From contig DASWIG010000248.1 in the NCBI GenBank assembly GCA_036397835.1, forward strand, positions 1-17,304: 17,304 nt of DNA. Direction: 5' to 3'. Within the stretch, counting starts at the first letter, position 1. Each line of letters opens with the position of its first letter. Below are positions 7,517-13,283 of the stretch, piece after piece. The position numbers were made by a program, and so were the translations under genes. This DNA is from DASWIG01 sp036397835 (GTDB lineage Bacteria > Acidobacteriota > Thermoanaerobaculia > Multivoradales > J023). The notes under the pieces are model-generated. The model saw only the letters and a program-made list of their open reading frames with translations, was not told the origin of the DNA and did not search any database.

Positions 7517-8304
7517 GGCGCTTCGCCGTCCTCGCCCTGGCGGCCCTCGCCTTGCTCCTGGGTGGGTGCGGCGGGGGGCTGCTCGGCGATCCCCGGACCG
7601 CGCCGACCGAGGCGGACGAGCTGCGGCGGCAGAACGTCGAGCTGCGCCGTGACAAGACGGTCGCCGAAGTGGAGCTGGCGCGGTTGCGCCAGGAGGTGGC
7701 GCGGCTCGAGGCCGGGCTCGCGGCCATCCGCGAGGAGCTGGCCCGCGCGGCGCCTCCCGCCGGCTCCGGAACGGCACCGGGAGCGGCCGGCCCTCGCCTG
7801 ACGCCGGCGCCGCCGGCCGTGGAAGAGGAAGACCTGGCCGACGAGGAGCTCGTGCCGCCGCCGGCGCCGCCAACGCCCGCCCCCGCGCCGCCCGTGCCCG
7901 CGCCGGCGCCCGCCGCCCGGGCCGTCGACGCGGCCGCCCGCGCCCTCTACGACGAGAGCTACGCCCTCTTCCACGAGGAGCGCTACGCGGAATCCGAAGC
8001 GGGCTTCGAGCGCTTCCTCGAGCTCTATCCGCGGACCGACCTCGCCGACAACGCTCAGTTCTGGATCGGCGAGTGCCGCTTCGCGCGCGGCGAGCACGAG
8101 CGCGCCCTCGAGGCCTTCATGCGCACCGTGGAGGCGTATCCGGAGGGCAACAAGGTGCCCGACGCGCTCCTCAAGGCCGGGCGGTGCCTCGAGCGGATGG
8201 GCGAGGGCGCGGCGGCGGCGGCGACCTACGAGGAGATCGTCAGCCGGTTCGGCGCCAGCGCCGCGGCGGTCGCGGCTCGTGAACGGCTCGCCGAGCTGGA
8301 GTGA
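7513..8304 (+). CDS. CpoB/YbgF-like TPR lipoprotein with coiled coil
   Basis: The start is a GTG overlapping the bamD stop, giving 263 residues. The N-terminus is a lipoprotein signal with LLGGC (Cys19). Residues about 35-80 form a charged coiled coil (ELRRQNVELRRDKTVAEVELARLRQEVARLE), then a long Pro/Ala linker (about 85-135). A C-terminal TPR block follows (ARALYDESYALFHEERYAESEAGFERFLELYP; NAQFWIGECRFARGEHERALEAFMRTVEAYP). The coiled coil, linker and TPR order is that of CpoB (YbgF), which links Tol-Pal and peptidoglycan synthesis during outer-membrane constriction. Known CpoB is a soluble periplasmic protein; here a lipid anchor is predicted, so the cpoB name is not certain. No tol or pal genes are nearby; instead it is coupled to bamD. 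Confidence 0.88.
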   Translation: MRRFAVLALAALALLLGGCGGGLLGDPRTAPTEADELRRQNVELRRDKTVAEVELARLRQEVARLEAGLAAIREELARAAPPAGSGTAPGAAGPRLTPAPPAVEEEDLADEELVPPPAPPTPAPAPPVPAPAPAARAVDAAARALYDESYALFHEERYAESEAGFERFLELYPRTDLADNAQFWIGECRFARGEHERALEAFMRTVEAYPEGNKVPDALLKAGRCLERMGEGAAAAATYEEIVSRFGASAAAVAARERLAELE

Positions 8305-8334
8305 AGTCGGCGCCGCGCCGAAGCCGCCGCGGTG

Positions 8335-8343
8335 TGGTAAACT
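8335..8343 (+). promoter_or_regulatory. Extended -10 element TGGTAAACT after the cpoB-like gene
   Basis: TGG plus TAAACT lies 31 bases after the cpoB-like stop and about 155 bases before the LysM start. It has the same form as other extended -10 elements in the window. It could drive a long-leader LysM transcript, in addition to the TTGACA-type promoter at 8378. Confidence 0.35.
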
Positions 8344-8377
8344 CCGACCGATAAAGGCTTTCGCCGTCCGGTTCCGC

Positions 8378-8407
8378 TTGACAGGGACGGCCGCGAACAG
8401 GTACCGT
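8378..8407 (+). promoter_or_regulatory. Promoter with overlapping dyad, upstream of LysM gene
   Basis: A perfect -35 TTGACA (8378-8383) is followed after 18 bases by TACCGT (8402-8407), a weak -10. GGGACGG (8384-8390) and CCGTCCC (8404-8410) form a perfect 7-bp dyad spaced 20 bases centre to centre (about two helical turns). The dyad covers the spacer and the -10, as expected for a repressor operator. A hairpin in RNA is the alternative reading. Confidence 0.45.
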
Positions 8408-8448
8408 CCCCGGTGGGTGGTTCATGGACCTATTGGCAATTCTCTATC

Positions 8449-8495
8449 GGCGCCCCGGTGACGGCGAGCCGCCTTCACCGGCGCCGGGAGGCGCG
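8449..8495 (+). other. Folded leader next to the LysM ribosome-binding site
   Basis: GGCGCC (8449-8454) and GGTG (8457-8460) can pair with CACC (8476-8479) and GGCGCC (8480-8485), with an inner GGCG/CGCC hairpin. Alternatively GCGCC (8481-8485) pairs with GGCGC, enclosing part of the GGGAGG ribosome site. The two folds exclude each other. In such GC-rich DNA this may be chance. Confidence 0.25.
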
Positions 8496-8498
8496 GAC

Positions 8499-9707
8499 AT
8501 GAACGGACGTGGTTGGTGGGCACTGCTGAGCGCGCTCGTGGTCACGGCGGCACTGGGGCCGGCGGCACTGGGCCAGCCGCCGATCCATCAGGTCGACGGC
8601 CGCTGGAGCGCCTGGGATCCCCCGCGGTCGATCCCCGAAGGCGCCCAGGTCTATACGATCGAGCGGGGAGACACCCTCTGGGACCTCGCGCAGCGGTTCC
8701 TGGGCGACCCGTACCGCTGGCCCCAGATCTGGGAGGCCAATCGCTACATCCTCGACGCCATGTGGATCTATCCGGGAGATCCTCTGGTCCTTCCCGGCGA
8801 GCTGGCGCAGATGCCGGACGTCGCCGGCCCCTCGATCACCGAGCTGCCGGATTCGGGCCTCCCCTCGCAGGACCGGCCCTTCGAGACCGAGCCGGATGAC
8901 GGCTCCCGATTCACCCTGCAGCCGGAAGCGGCGGGGGAGGCGCCGGTGCCCCTGGGCTCCGAAGCCGACATCTACTGCACGGGGTTCATCGGCGATCTCG
9001 ACGAGGACTTTCCGTACCGGATCGGCAGCTCGGAATACGAGTTCATCCAACCCTCCCTCGAGCTGACGATCGAAGCCCGCAGCGGCATCCAGGGGACCTT
9101 CGGCAAGACTGACGCGGTCAAGTTCCTGCTCGGCGTGAGCGACGTCGTCTACATCGAAGGTGGCCGGGCCGACGGGCTTTCGGCCGGCACTACGCTGGTG
9201 GCGATCGAGCCCCAGGAACGGGTCGTCCATCCCCTGAGCCGGGAGCTGGTGGGGCGCTTCTACCACTACACGTCGCGTATCCGCGTTCTGTCGGTCCAGG
9301 AGGAGACCGCCATCGGCGAGATCGTCGCGTCGTGCGATCCGGTCAAAGTCGGCGACGTGCTGCGCCCCTTCCAGCCGGAGCCGGTGCCGCTGCGGCGCCT
9401 GACCCCCATGCGGCCGGTCAACTTCCCGAACACGGTGGAAGAGATCGAGGCGGGACCGACGATCGTCCGCGTGCGCGACAACGTGGTCTCGATGGGATCG
9501 GGGGCCGTCGTCTTCGTCGACCAGGGCTTCGGACACGACCTGGCGCCCGGCGACGTCTTCACCGTCTACCGGCGGGGACGGCCGGGCTACCCGCCCATCG
9601 TGCTCGGCGAGGCCGCCATCCTCTCGGTGACCGAGAGGGCCTCGCTGGCGCGGATCATTCGCTCGCGCTATTCGATCTACCTGGGCGATTCCATGGTGCT
9701 CAAGTAG
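8499..9707 (+). CDS. Secreted LysM-domain protein
   Basis: The 402-residue protein has a Sec signal peptide (WWALLSALVVTAALGPAALG), then a LysM domain at about 51-99 (VYTIERGDTLWDLAQRFLGDPYRW...). The WPQIWEANRYI stretch within it is typical of the long LysM variant. A Pro/acidic linker and about 250 residues of unrecognised, beta-rich sequence follow, with repeated VxxGD/GDVF patterns (VKVGDVLRPF, LAPGDVFTVYRRG). LysM binds the N-acetylglucosamine strands of peptidoglycan, so the protein is likely periplasmic and wall-associated. The start ATG at 8499 has GGGAGG upstream with a 7-base gap; an earlier ATG at 8424 in frame is less likely because it spoils the signal peptide. A potential operator overlaps its promoter. 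Confidence 0.9.
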   Translation: MNGRGWWALLSALVVTAALGPAALGQPPIHQVDGRWSAWDPPRSIPEGAQVYTIERGDTLWDLAQRFLGDPYRWPQIWEANRYILDAMWIYPGDPLVLPGELAQMPDVAGPSITELPDSGLPSQDRPFETEPDDGSRFTLQPEAAGEAPVPLGSEADIYCTGFIGDLDEDFPYRIGSSEYEFIQPSLELTIEARSGIQGTFGKTDAVKFLLGVSDVVYIEGGRADGLSAGTTLVAIEPQERVVHPLSRELVGRFYHYTSRIRVLSVQEETAIGEIVASCDPVKVGDVLRPFQPEPVPLRRLTPMRPVNFPNTVEEIEAGPTIVRVRDNVVSMGSGAVVFVDQGFGHDLAPGDVFTVYRRGRPGYPPIVLGEAAILSVTERASLARIIRSRYSIYLGDSMVLK

Positions 9708-9748
9708 GCCGCGCGCCGGCTCGGAGATGGCCGCGGCCCGGGCGTCTG

Positions 9749-9757
9749 TGCTAAGCT
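9749..9757 (+). promoter_or_regulatory. Extended -10 promoter (TGCTAAGCT) for the Fis-type gene
   Basis: TGC plus TAAGCT lies 88 bases before the ATG at 9845 and is the only promoter-like element in this gap. The resulting leader of about 80 bases contains the hairpin at 9804-9820. Confidence 0.45.
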
Positions 9758-9803
9758 GGGCGCACTCCCTCCTCGTGGGGACAACGTATCGCGGACGTCG
9801 GAA

Positions 9804-9831
9804 GCCCTCTGTTCGAGGGCGGTGGGTTTTT
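9804..9831 (+). terminator. Terminator-like hairpin in the leader of the Fis-type gene
   Basis: GCCCTC (9804-9809) and GAGGGC (9815-9820) form a perfect 6-bp stem with a 5-base loop. Six bases later comes TTTTT (9827-9831). It lies between the -10 element and the ATG at 9845, so it may be an attenuator rather than the end of the LysM transcript. The stem-to-T distance is long for a strong terminator. Confidence 0.35.
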
Positions 9832-9844
9832 GTGGGACAAAACC

Positions 9845-10132
9845 ATGAAGGGTAGCTTGACGAAGAACAGTCTGCAGGGGCGGCTCATCGAGATCGTCGA
9901 CGAGCTGGTGGAACAGGGCGTCACCTTGGAACAGGCTCGCAAGGAGTTCGAGAAGCAATTCATCGTCGCCTCCATCAAGTCGCACGAAGGCAACCTCGGG
10001 CGCTCGGCTCGCTCTCTGGGCGTCCACCGCAACACGCTCAGGAACAAGGTCTGCAACCTGGGCATCGGCTCGGAGGAGCTTCACCGCCGCGCCTCGGCAC
10101 GGCGAGCGCGCCGCTTCAACCACCAGAGCTGA
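9845..10132 (+). CDS. Small Fis-type helix-turn-helix protein
   Basis: The 95-residue protein has two N-terminal helices (about 8-45). A Fis-type (HTH_8) helix-turn-helix at about 48-74 follows: EGNLGRSARSLGVHRNTLRNKVCNLGI, close to the NLSRAAEALGVHRNTLRRKLKELGI pattern at the C-terminus of NtrC-type activators. There is no receiver or AAA+ domain, so it is a stand-alone DNA-binding protein, perhaps nucleoid-associated. The tail is very basic (RRASARRARRF). The ATG at 9845 is preferred; a TTG at 9830 would add five residues. It stands alone, with its own extended -10 element and a hairpin in its leader. Confidence 0.88.
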   Translation: MKGSLTKNSLQGRLIEIVDELVEQGVTLEQARKEFEKQFIVASIKSHEGNLGRSARSLGVHRNTLRNKVCNLGIGSEELHRRASARRARRFNHQS

Positions 10133-10154
10133 GGGCCGATCCTGGCCCCATTCT

Positions 10155-10163
10155 TGCTAGGAT
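10155..10163 (+). promoter_or_regulatory. Extended -10 promoter (TGCTAGGAT) for the lytic transglycosylase
   Basis: TGC plus TAGGAT lies 110 bases before the ATG at 10273, with no clear -35. A second, weaker -10-like hexamer TAAGGT is at 10213-10218. The large hairpin at 10175-10205 lies between the two. Confidence 0.4.
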
Positions 10164-10174
10164 GATCGGCAACA

Positions 10175-10205
10175 GGGCCGGTCTGCTCACCTGAGCGACC
10201 GGCCC
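10175..10205. repeat. Strong 31-base hairpin upstream of the lytic transglycosylase gene
   Basis: GGGCCGGTC (10175-10183) pairs perfectly with GACCGGCCC (10197-10205). After a one-base bulge, GCTC (10185-10188) pairs with GAGC (10193-10196) around the loop ACCT, giving 13 pairs in all. No T-run follows. It may end the Fis-type transcript, lie in the 5' leader of the transglycosylase mRNA, or be an operator. Confidence 0.55.
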
Positions 10206-10272
10206 GATGGTGTAAGGTCCGGTCAAGGCGCCGCTCGCGCCAACGCAATCCAAGCAGAAAGACGAGGTTCGG

Positions 10273-10974
10273 ATGTCGATACGACGACTGAAGCGTGGAG
10301 TCATGCTCCACCTGGCGGTTCTGGGGTGGCTGATCGCGGCCTCGCCGACCGATCCGAGCTCCATGGCGGAGCTGGTGATCGAGGCGCAGAGCCCCGACGA
10401 GATCGCCCTCCTCGAGGAGCTGGCCGGCTGGATCGATCCCGCCGCCGCCGAGGCCTCCCTGACCGACGCCTACCGCGAGCACCGCGAGAGCTTCGAAGTC
10501 TTCCGCAGGTTCCACGGCGAGGCGCCGCGCTCTGCCGTGCTCTCCACCCTGCCCTACGGTCGGGCGATCCACCGTTCGGCGGCCCGCCACGGCCTCGATC
10601 CGCTCCTGCTGGCGTCGATCGTGGAGATCGAGTCGGGCTTCGACCCCGAGGCGGTGTCGCGCCGGGGCGCCGCCGGCCTCATGCAGGTGATGCCGTCGAC
10701 GGCGGGCACCGGGAGGGCCGAGCTCTGCGATCCCGAGCTCAATCTCGACGCCGGCGCCCGCTACCTGCGCTCGCTGCTCAGCCGCTACCAGGGCGATCTC
10801 GAGCTCGCCCTGGCGGCCTACAACGCCGGACCGACCAACGTGCGGCGCTACGGCGGCGTGCCGCCGTTTCGCGAGACCCGCGGCTACGTGGACAAGGTGC
10901 TCGAGATCTACGTGGATCACCACCGCCGGGTGTGGCAGGACAGCGACACGGCCGACCAGCTCGCCCTGCTCTAG
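10273..10974 (+). CDS. Lytic transglycosylase (SLT-type)
   Basis: The 233-residue protein begins with a basic stretch and a short hydrophobic segment (VMLHLAVLGWLIAAS), a likely signal peptide. After a helical spacer comes an SLT domain (about 95-220). Its catalytic motif is IVEIESGFDPEAVSRRGAAG, with Glu120 the catalytic acid, then GLMQVMPSTA, then NLDAGARYLRSLL and LALAAYNAGPTNVRRYGG. These motifs are those of family-1 murein transglycosylases, which cleave the MurNAc-GlcNAc bond of peptidoglycan to give 1,6-anhydroMurNAc. The ATG at 10273 is preceded by a GAGG ribosome site. The gene is transcribed towards tatA; the two stop codons lie in a matching inverted repeat. Confidence 0.93.
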   Translation: MSIRRLKRGVMLHLAVLGWLIAASPTDPSSMAELVIEAQSPDEIALLEELAGWIDPAAAEASLTDAYREHRESFEVFRRFHGEAPRSAVLSTLPYGRAIHRSAARHGLDPLLLASIVEIESGFDPEAVSRRGAAGLMQVMPSTAGTGRAELCDPELNLDAGARYLRSLLSRYQGDLELALAAYNAGPTNVRRYGGVPPFRETRGYVDKVLEIYVDHHRRVWQDSDTADQLALL

Positions 10975-11015
10975 CGCGAGGCGCATCTCAACCGACGGGT
11001 CGTAGGGTGCGCTAG
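10971..11015. repeat. Inverted repeat joining the stop codons of two converging genes
   Basis: CTAGCGC (10971-10977) holds the TAG of the transglycosylase gene and GCGCTAG (11009-11015) holds the TAG of tatA. They are perfect 7-bp arms 31 bases apart. It might act as a weak terminator in both directions, but there is no T-run and the arms are short. Confidence 0.3.
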
Positions 11016-11206
11016 TCGGGGCGAGAGGTCTCGTCCTCGCCCTCGTCGTCGGCCGGGCCCAGCTCGCGGTCGCCGCCCTTGAGGCCGCGCTTGAAGTTGG
11101 CGATCCCCTGGCCGAGACCCTTGCCGAGCTGCGGCAGCCGGGTGGCGCCGAAAAGCAAGACGATGATCCCCAAGATCACCAAAAGCTCCTGGAATCCTAG
11201 GCCCAT
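11012..11206 (-). CDS. tatA: Twin-arginine translocase subunit TatA
   Basis: The 64-residue protein has the complete TatA plan. A short N-terminus and one membrane helix (ELLVILGIIVLLFGATRLPQL) end in the conserved Phe-Gly, then an amphipathic helix (GKGLGQGIANFKRGLKG) and an acidic tail (DDEGEDETSRPD). TatA forms the protein-conducting assembly that moves folded proteins across the inner membrane with TatC; no tatB or tatC is nearby. The ATG at 11206 is chosen; a GTG directly before it (11209) is 9 bases from the GGAGG ribosome site and may be used instead. Its promoter is the extended -10 at 11247-11255. It converges with the transglycosylase and diverges from a conserved unknown gene. Confidence 0.95.
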   Translation of the reverse strand: MGLGFQELLVILGIIVLLFGATRLPQLGKGLGQGIANFKRGLKGGDRELGPADDEGEDETSRPD

Positions 11207-11223
11207 CACGGTTCGTTTCCTCC

Positions 11224-11238
11224 GCCGGCGTCGCGCCG
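11224..11238 (-). other. Small hairpin beside the tatA ribosome site
   Basis: CCGGCG (11224-11229) and CGCCGG (11233-11238) form a 6-bp stem with a 3-base loop in the tatA leader. It ends next to the GGAGG ribosome site on the minus strand, so it could affect access to that site. In GC-rich DNA this may be incidental. Confidence 0.3.
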
Positions 11239-11246
11239 GTGGATCC

Positions 11247-11255
11247 AGCATAGCA
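11247..11255 (-). promoter_or_regulatory. Extended -10 promoter (TGCTATGCT) for tatA
   Basis: On the minus strand TGC plus TATGCT lies 41 bases before the tatA ATG, giving a leader of about 34 bases. No -35 is apparent; the perfect 10-bp hairpin at 11267-11290 occupies the -35 zone. Confidence 0.5.
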
Positions 11256-11266
11256 GATCCGGCGCC

Positions 11267-11290
11267 GCGGGCCGCGATGGCGCGGCCCGC
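11267..11290. repeat. Perfect 10-bp inverted repeat between divergent genes
   Basis: GCGGGCCGCG (11267-11276) and CGCGGCCCGC (11281-11290) are exact reverse complements separated by ATGG. It lies between the tatA promoter and the opposite TTGACA promoter at 11326. It covers the -35 zone of tatA, so it may be a shared operator or an insulating hairpin. No T-run follows on either side. Confidence 0.5.
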
Positions 11291-11325
11291 ATCGGGCGTC
11301 GGCCAGAATGGCACCTGCGGGCCGT

Positions 11326-11355
11326 TTGACAGCCCACGGGAGCGCACGGGATAAT
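11326..11355 (+). promoter_or_regulatory. Sigma-70-type promoter for the conserved unknown gene
   Basis: A perfect TTGACA (11326-11331) and GATAAT (11350-11355, 5 of 6) are 18 bases apart. This is the best two-part promoter in the window. The predicted transcript starts near 11362, about 15 bases before the chosen TTG start. Confidence 0.6.
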
Positions 11356-11376
11356 GGCGCCCTTCAGGGGGCTGGA

Positions 11377-11694
11377 TTGAGATCGCAAGACGAGAGAATC
11401 CGTGAGATGCTGGGCGCCTTCGGCCGCGCCCTGGTCGAGGCGATCAACGGCTCGAGCGAGATCAGCGGCGCCGCCCGGCGGCTCCGGCGCGAGGGCTATT
11501 CGCTCCACCTGGTCCTGGGCTGTCTCCAGGAGGGTCAGACCGAAGGCGCCGAGGAGCCCGCGGCGCCGCCGGGCAATCCGGCGCGCAAGCCCGCTTTCCG
11601 CCTCGACGGCAAAGACGTCACGTTCCTCAAGTCGATCGGCATCGACCCCACGCGCTCCATCCGCCGCCGCCGCAAACCCGGGCCTGCGTCCTGA
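11377..11694 (+). CDS. Conserved small protein of unknown function
   Basis: This 105-residue protein has two parts. An N-terminal helical part (SQDERIREMLGAFGRALVEAINGSSEISGAARRLRREGYSLHLVLGC) is followed by a Pro/Ala linker. A C-terminal motif then reads GKDVTFLKSIGIDPTRSIRRRR. I have an impression of similar short proteins in Acidobacteriota but know no function. The start is uncertain: a TTG at 11377 with AGGGGG upstream fits the promoter at 11326, while an ATG at 11407 would shorten it by ten residues. An earlier start at 11308 lies before the promoter and is unlikely. The basic tail could bind nucleic acid. It precedes rlmN by 30 bases on the same strand and may share its transcript, hinting at a link to RNA or translation. 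Confidence 0.75.
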   Translation: MRSQDERIREMLGAFGRALVEAINGSSEISGAARRLRREGYSLHLVLGCLQEGQTEGAEEPAAPPGNPARKPAFRLDGKDVTFLKSIGIDPTRSIRRRRKPGPAS

Positions 11695-11724
11695 TCTCCC
11701 TTCCCGCCCCGCCGAGGTCCGCCG

Positions 11725-12873
11725 ATGCCGGATCCCGATCGCGTCACGATCGACCGCACCACGCCTTCACCGGCGCTGCCCAACCTGCTGGGGCTGCCGC
11801 GGCGGCGCCTCGCCGAGGCCCTGGCGCCCCACGTGGACCGGCCGTATCGCGTCGAGCAGGTCTACCGCGCCCTCTACGAACACCGCGCCGAGGGCTTCGA
11901 CACCATGACCGACCTCGGCAGGGCGCTGCGCCGCGAGCTCGCCCGGCACTTCGCCATCCGGCGTCCCGAGATCGCCGCCCGCCACGTCTCGGGCGACGGC
12001 ACGGTGAAGGTCCTCTTCCGCCTCGACGACGGGGCGACGGTCGAGGCCGTCGACATCCCCGACGGCCGGCGGCGCACCCTCTGCGTGTCGAGCCAGGCCG
12101 GCTGCGCCCTGGGCTGCCGCTTCTGCGTCACCGGCTTCTGGGGCGCCGGCCGCGACCTGACGGCGGGCGAGATCGTGGGGCAGGTGCAGGTGGCAGACAG
12201 TCGAGTGGTAGACAGTCGAGTGGTAGACGGTCAGACGGCCGAAAGCTGGCCGGCCGGCGACGCGGACGGCCTCAACTTGGTCTTCATGGGCATGGGCGAG
12301 CCGCTCCTGAACCTCGGCAACCTGGCCGACGCGCTCGAGATCCTCTTCGAGCGCATCTCCTGGCGGCGCGTCACCGTCTCGACCGCCGGAGTGATCCCGG
12401 GCATCGAGGCGATGGCCCGCTGGCCGCGGCGGCCGCAGCTCGCGATCTCCCTCCACGCTCCCGACGACGAGCGCCGCAGCGCCCTGATGCCGATCAACGA
12501 CCGCTATCCCCTGGACGCGCTGCTGGCGGCCCTGGAGCGCTGGCCGCTCGCCCCCAGGCAGCGGTTGACCTTCGAGTACATCCTGATCCGCGACTTCAAC
12601 GACGCGCCGGCCGACGCCGACGCCCTGGCGCGGCGGCTTGCCCGCCTGCGCGCCAAGGTCAACCTGATTCCCTTGAACGAGGACCCGGTGCTCGGCGAGC
12701 TGCGCGCGCCGGCCCCCGAGCGCGTCGAGCTCTTCCGGCGGCGACTGGCCGGCCACGGCCTGCGCACGACCGTCCGCCGGCGCCGCGGCGAGGACGTCAG
12801 CGCCGCCTGCGGCCAGCTCCGCGCCTTCGGCCGCTCGCCGCGCGGCTTTCGCCACAGCAGATTCAGCTTCTGA
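11725..12873 (+). CDS. rlmN: Dual-specificity rRNA/tRNA adenine C2-methyltransferase RlmN
   Basis: The 382-residue radical-SAM enzyme uses SAM both as methyl donor and radical source to make 2-methyladenosine at 23S A2503 and tRNA A37. The 4Fe-4S ligands are Cys127, Cys131 and Cys134 (CALGCRFC). The two mechanistic cysteines correspond to Cys120 (RRTLCVSSQ) and Cys362 (RGEDVSAACGQL). Other signatures are VFMGMGEPLLN, TVSTAGVIPGI, LAISLHAPDDERRSALMPIN and YILIRDFND. Residues 156-170 (VADSR VVDSR VVDGQ) are an insertion coded by three 15-bp repeats, after GEIVGQVQ where relatives have a short variable loop. The start ATG at 11725 has weak upstream signals (GAGG about 10 bases before). It follows the conserved unknown gene by 30 bases. 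Confidence 0.96.
   Translation: MPDPDRVTIDRTTPSPALPNLLGLPRRRLAEALAPHVDRPYRVEQVYRALYEHRAEGFDTMTDLGRALRRELARHFAIRRPEIAARHVSGDGTVKVLFRLDDGATVEAVDIPDGRRRTLCVSSQAGCALGCRFCVTGFWGAGRDLTAGEIVGQVQVADSRVVDSRVVDGQTAESWPAGDADGLNLVFMGMGEPLLNLGNLADALEILFERISWRRVTVSTAGVIPGIEAMARWPRRPQLAISLHAPDDERRSALMPINDRYPLDALLAALERWPLAPRQRLTFEYILIRDFNDAPADADALARRLARLRAKVNLIPLNEDPVLGELRAPAPERVELFRRRLAGHGLRTTVRRRRGEDVSAACGQLRAFGRSPRGFRHSRFSF
12190..12234 (+). repeat. Three tandem 15-bp repeats inside rlmN
   Basis: Units at 12190, 12205 and 12220 read GTGGCAGACAGTCGA, GTGGTAGACAGTCGA and GTGGTAGACGGTCAG. They align to the codon frame and encode VADSR, VVDSR and VVDGQ. The base composition is visibly lower in GC than the flanking gene. 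Confidence 0.9.
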
Positions 12874-12898
12874 GAATTCTCCGATTCTCTTCGCGGTG

Positions 12899-13172
12899 TA
12901 ATGTGGTTCGTAATCTTGGGCCGCCAAGATACTCCCTGTCAGCCGACGGCGGGATAGACGCAAAGCTGAGAAGGAGGTCTCGGGGAGGACCGACCGCTGC
13001 GTTGTGAGCTCTGTGAAAAGACGAGACCACTGGCTGAGTTGATCCGTCCGTTTCCTTATCTTGCCTACCGGCGTGCTCGCGATTCTCAAAGCGGCCGCCG
13101 TCTGGTGCGGACGGATCCCGAGTGCCGGGCAGGTTTTCCATGCTATTGCCTGCTCACCTGTCCGGCACTCCG
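12899..13172 (+). ncRNA. Candidate structured RNA (or long structured leader)
   Basis: The 410 bases from 12874 to 13283 hold no convincing gene. After a -10-like TAATGT (12899-12904), five helices follow in order. (1) ATCTTGG/CCAAGAT, 12913-12919 with 12924-12930, 4-base loop. (2) CTCC and TCAGC (12932-12935, 12939-12943) with GCTGA and GGAG (12965-12969, 12973-12976), around a 3x3 internal loop. (3) GGTCTCG/CGAGACC, 12976-12982 with 13022-13028. (4) GATCCGTCCG/CGGACGGATC, 13041-13050 with 13108-13117, with an inner CGGCG/CGCCG. (5) A 14-pair stem, 13120-13133 with 13157-13170. In helix 5 the one non-Watson-Crick pair is G13129 with T13161, a G-U pair only if the plus strand is transcribed. 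It matches no RNA family I recognise (not SRP, RNase P, tmRNA or c-di-GMP riboswitch cores). It may be a free RNA or the leader of the gene at 13284. Confidence 0.4.
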
Positions 13173-13283
13173 CATTTCCTTGCTCCCATCATACGGTAAT
13201 CTCGAAGAGCGGCGCCGATCTCGAAGCGCTGCGCGGTGTGCCGCTGCCGCCGTCGACGGGCGGGCGGCTGACAGCCCTTCGCG

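Noticed and set aside
12945..12985. c-di-GMP (GEMM) riboswitch suggested by GGGATAGACGCAAAGC
   Set aside because: The GCAAAGC resembles part of the core, but the partner GCAAACC segment and the tetraloop-receptor arrangement are absent, and the surrounding helices differ.
11767..13089. Very long minus-strand frame opposite rlmN
   Set aside because: It is a GC-skew shadow; the plus strand carries all RlmN catalytic motifs.
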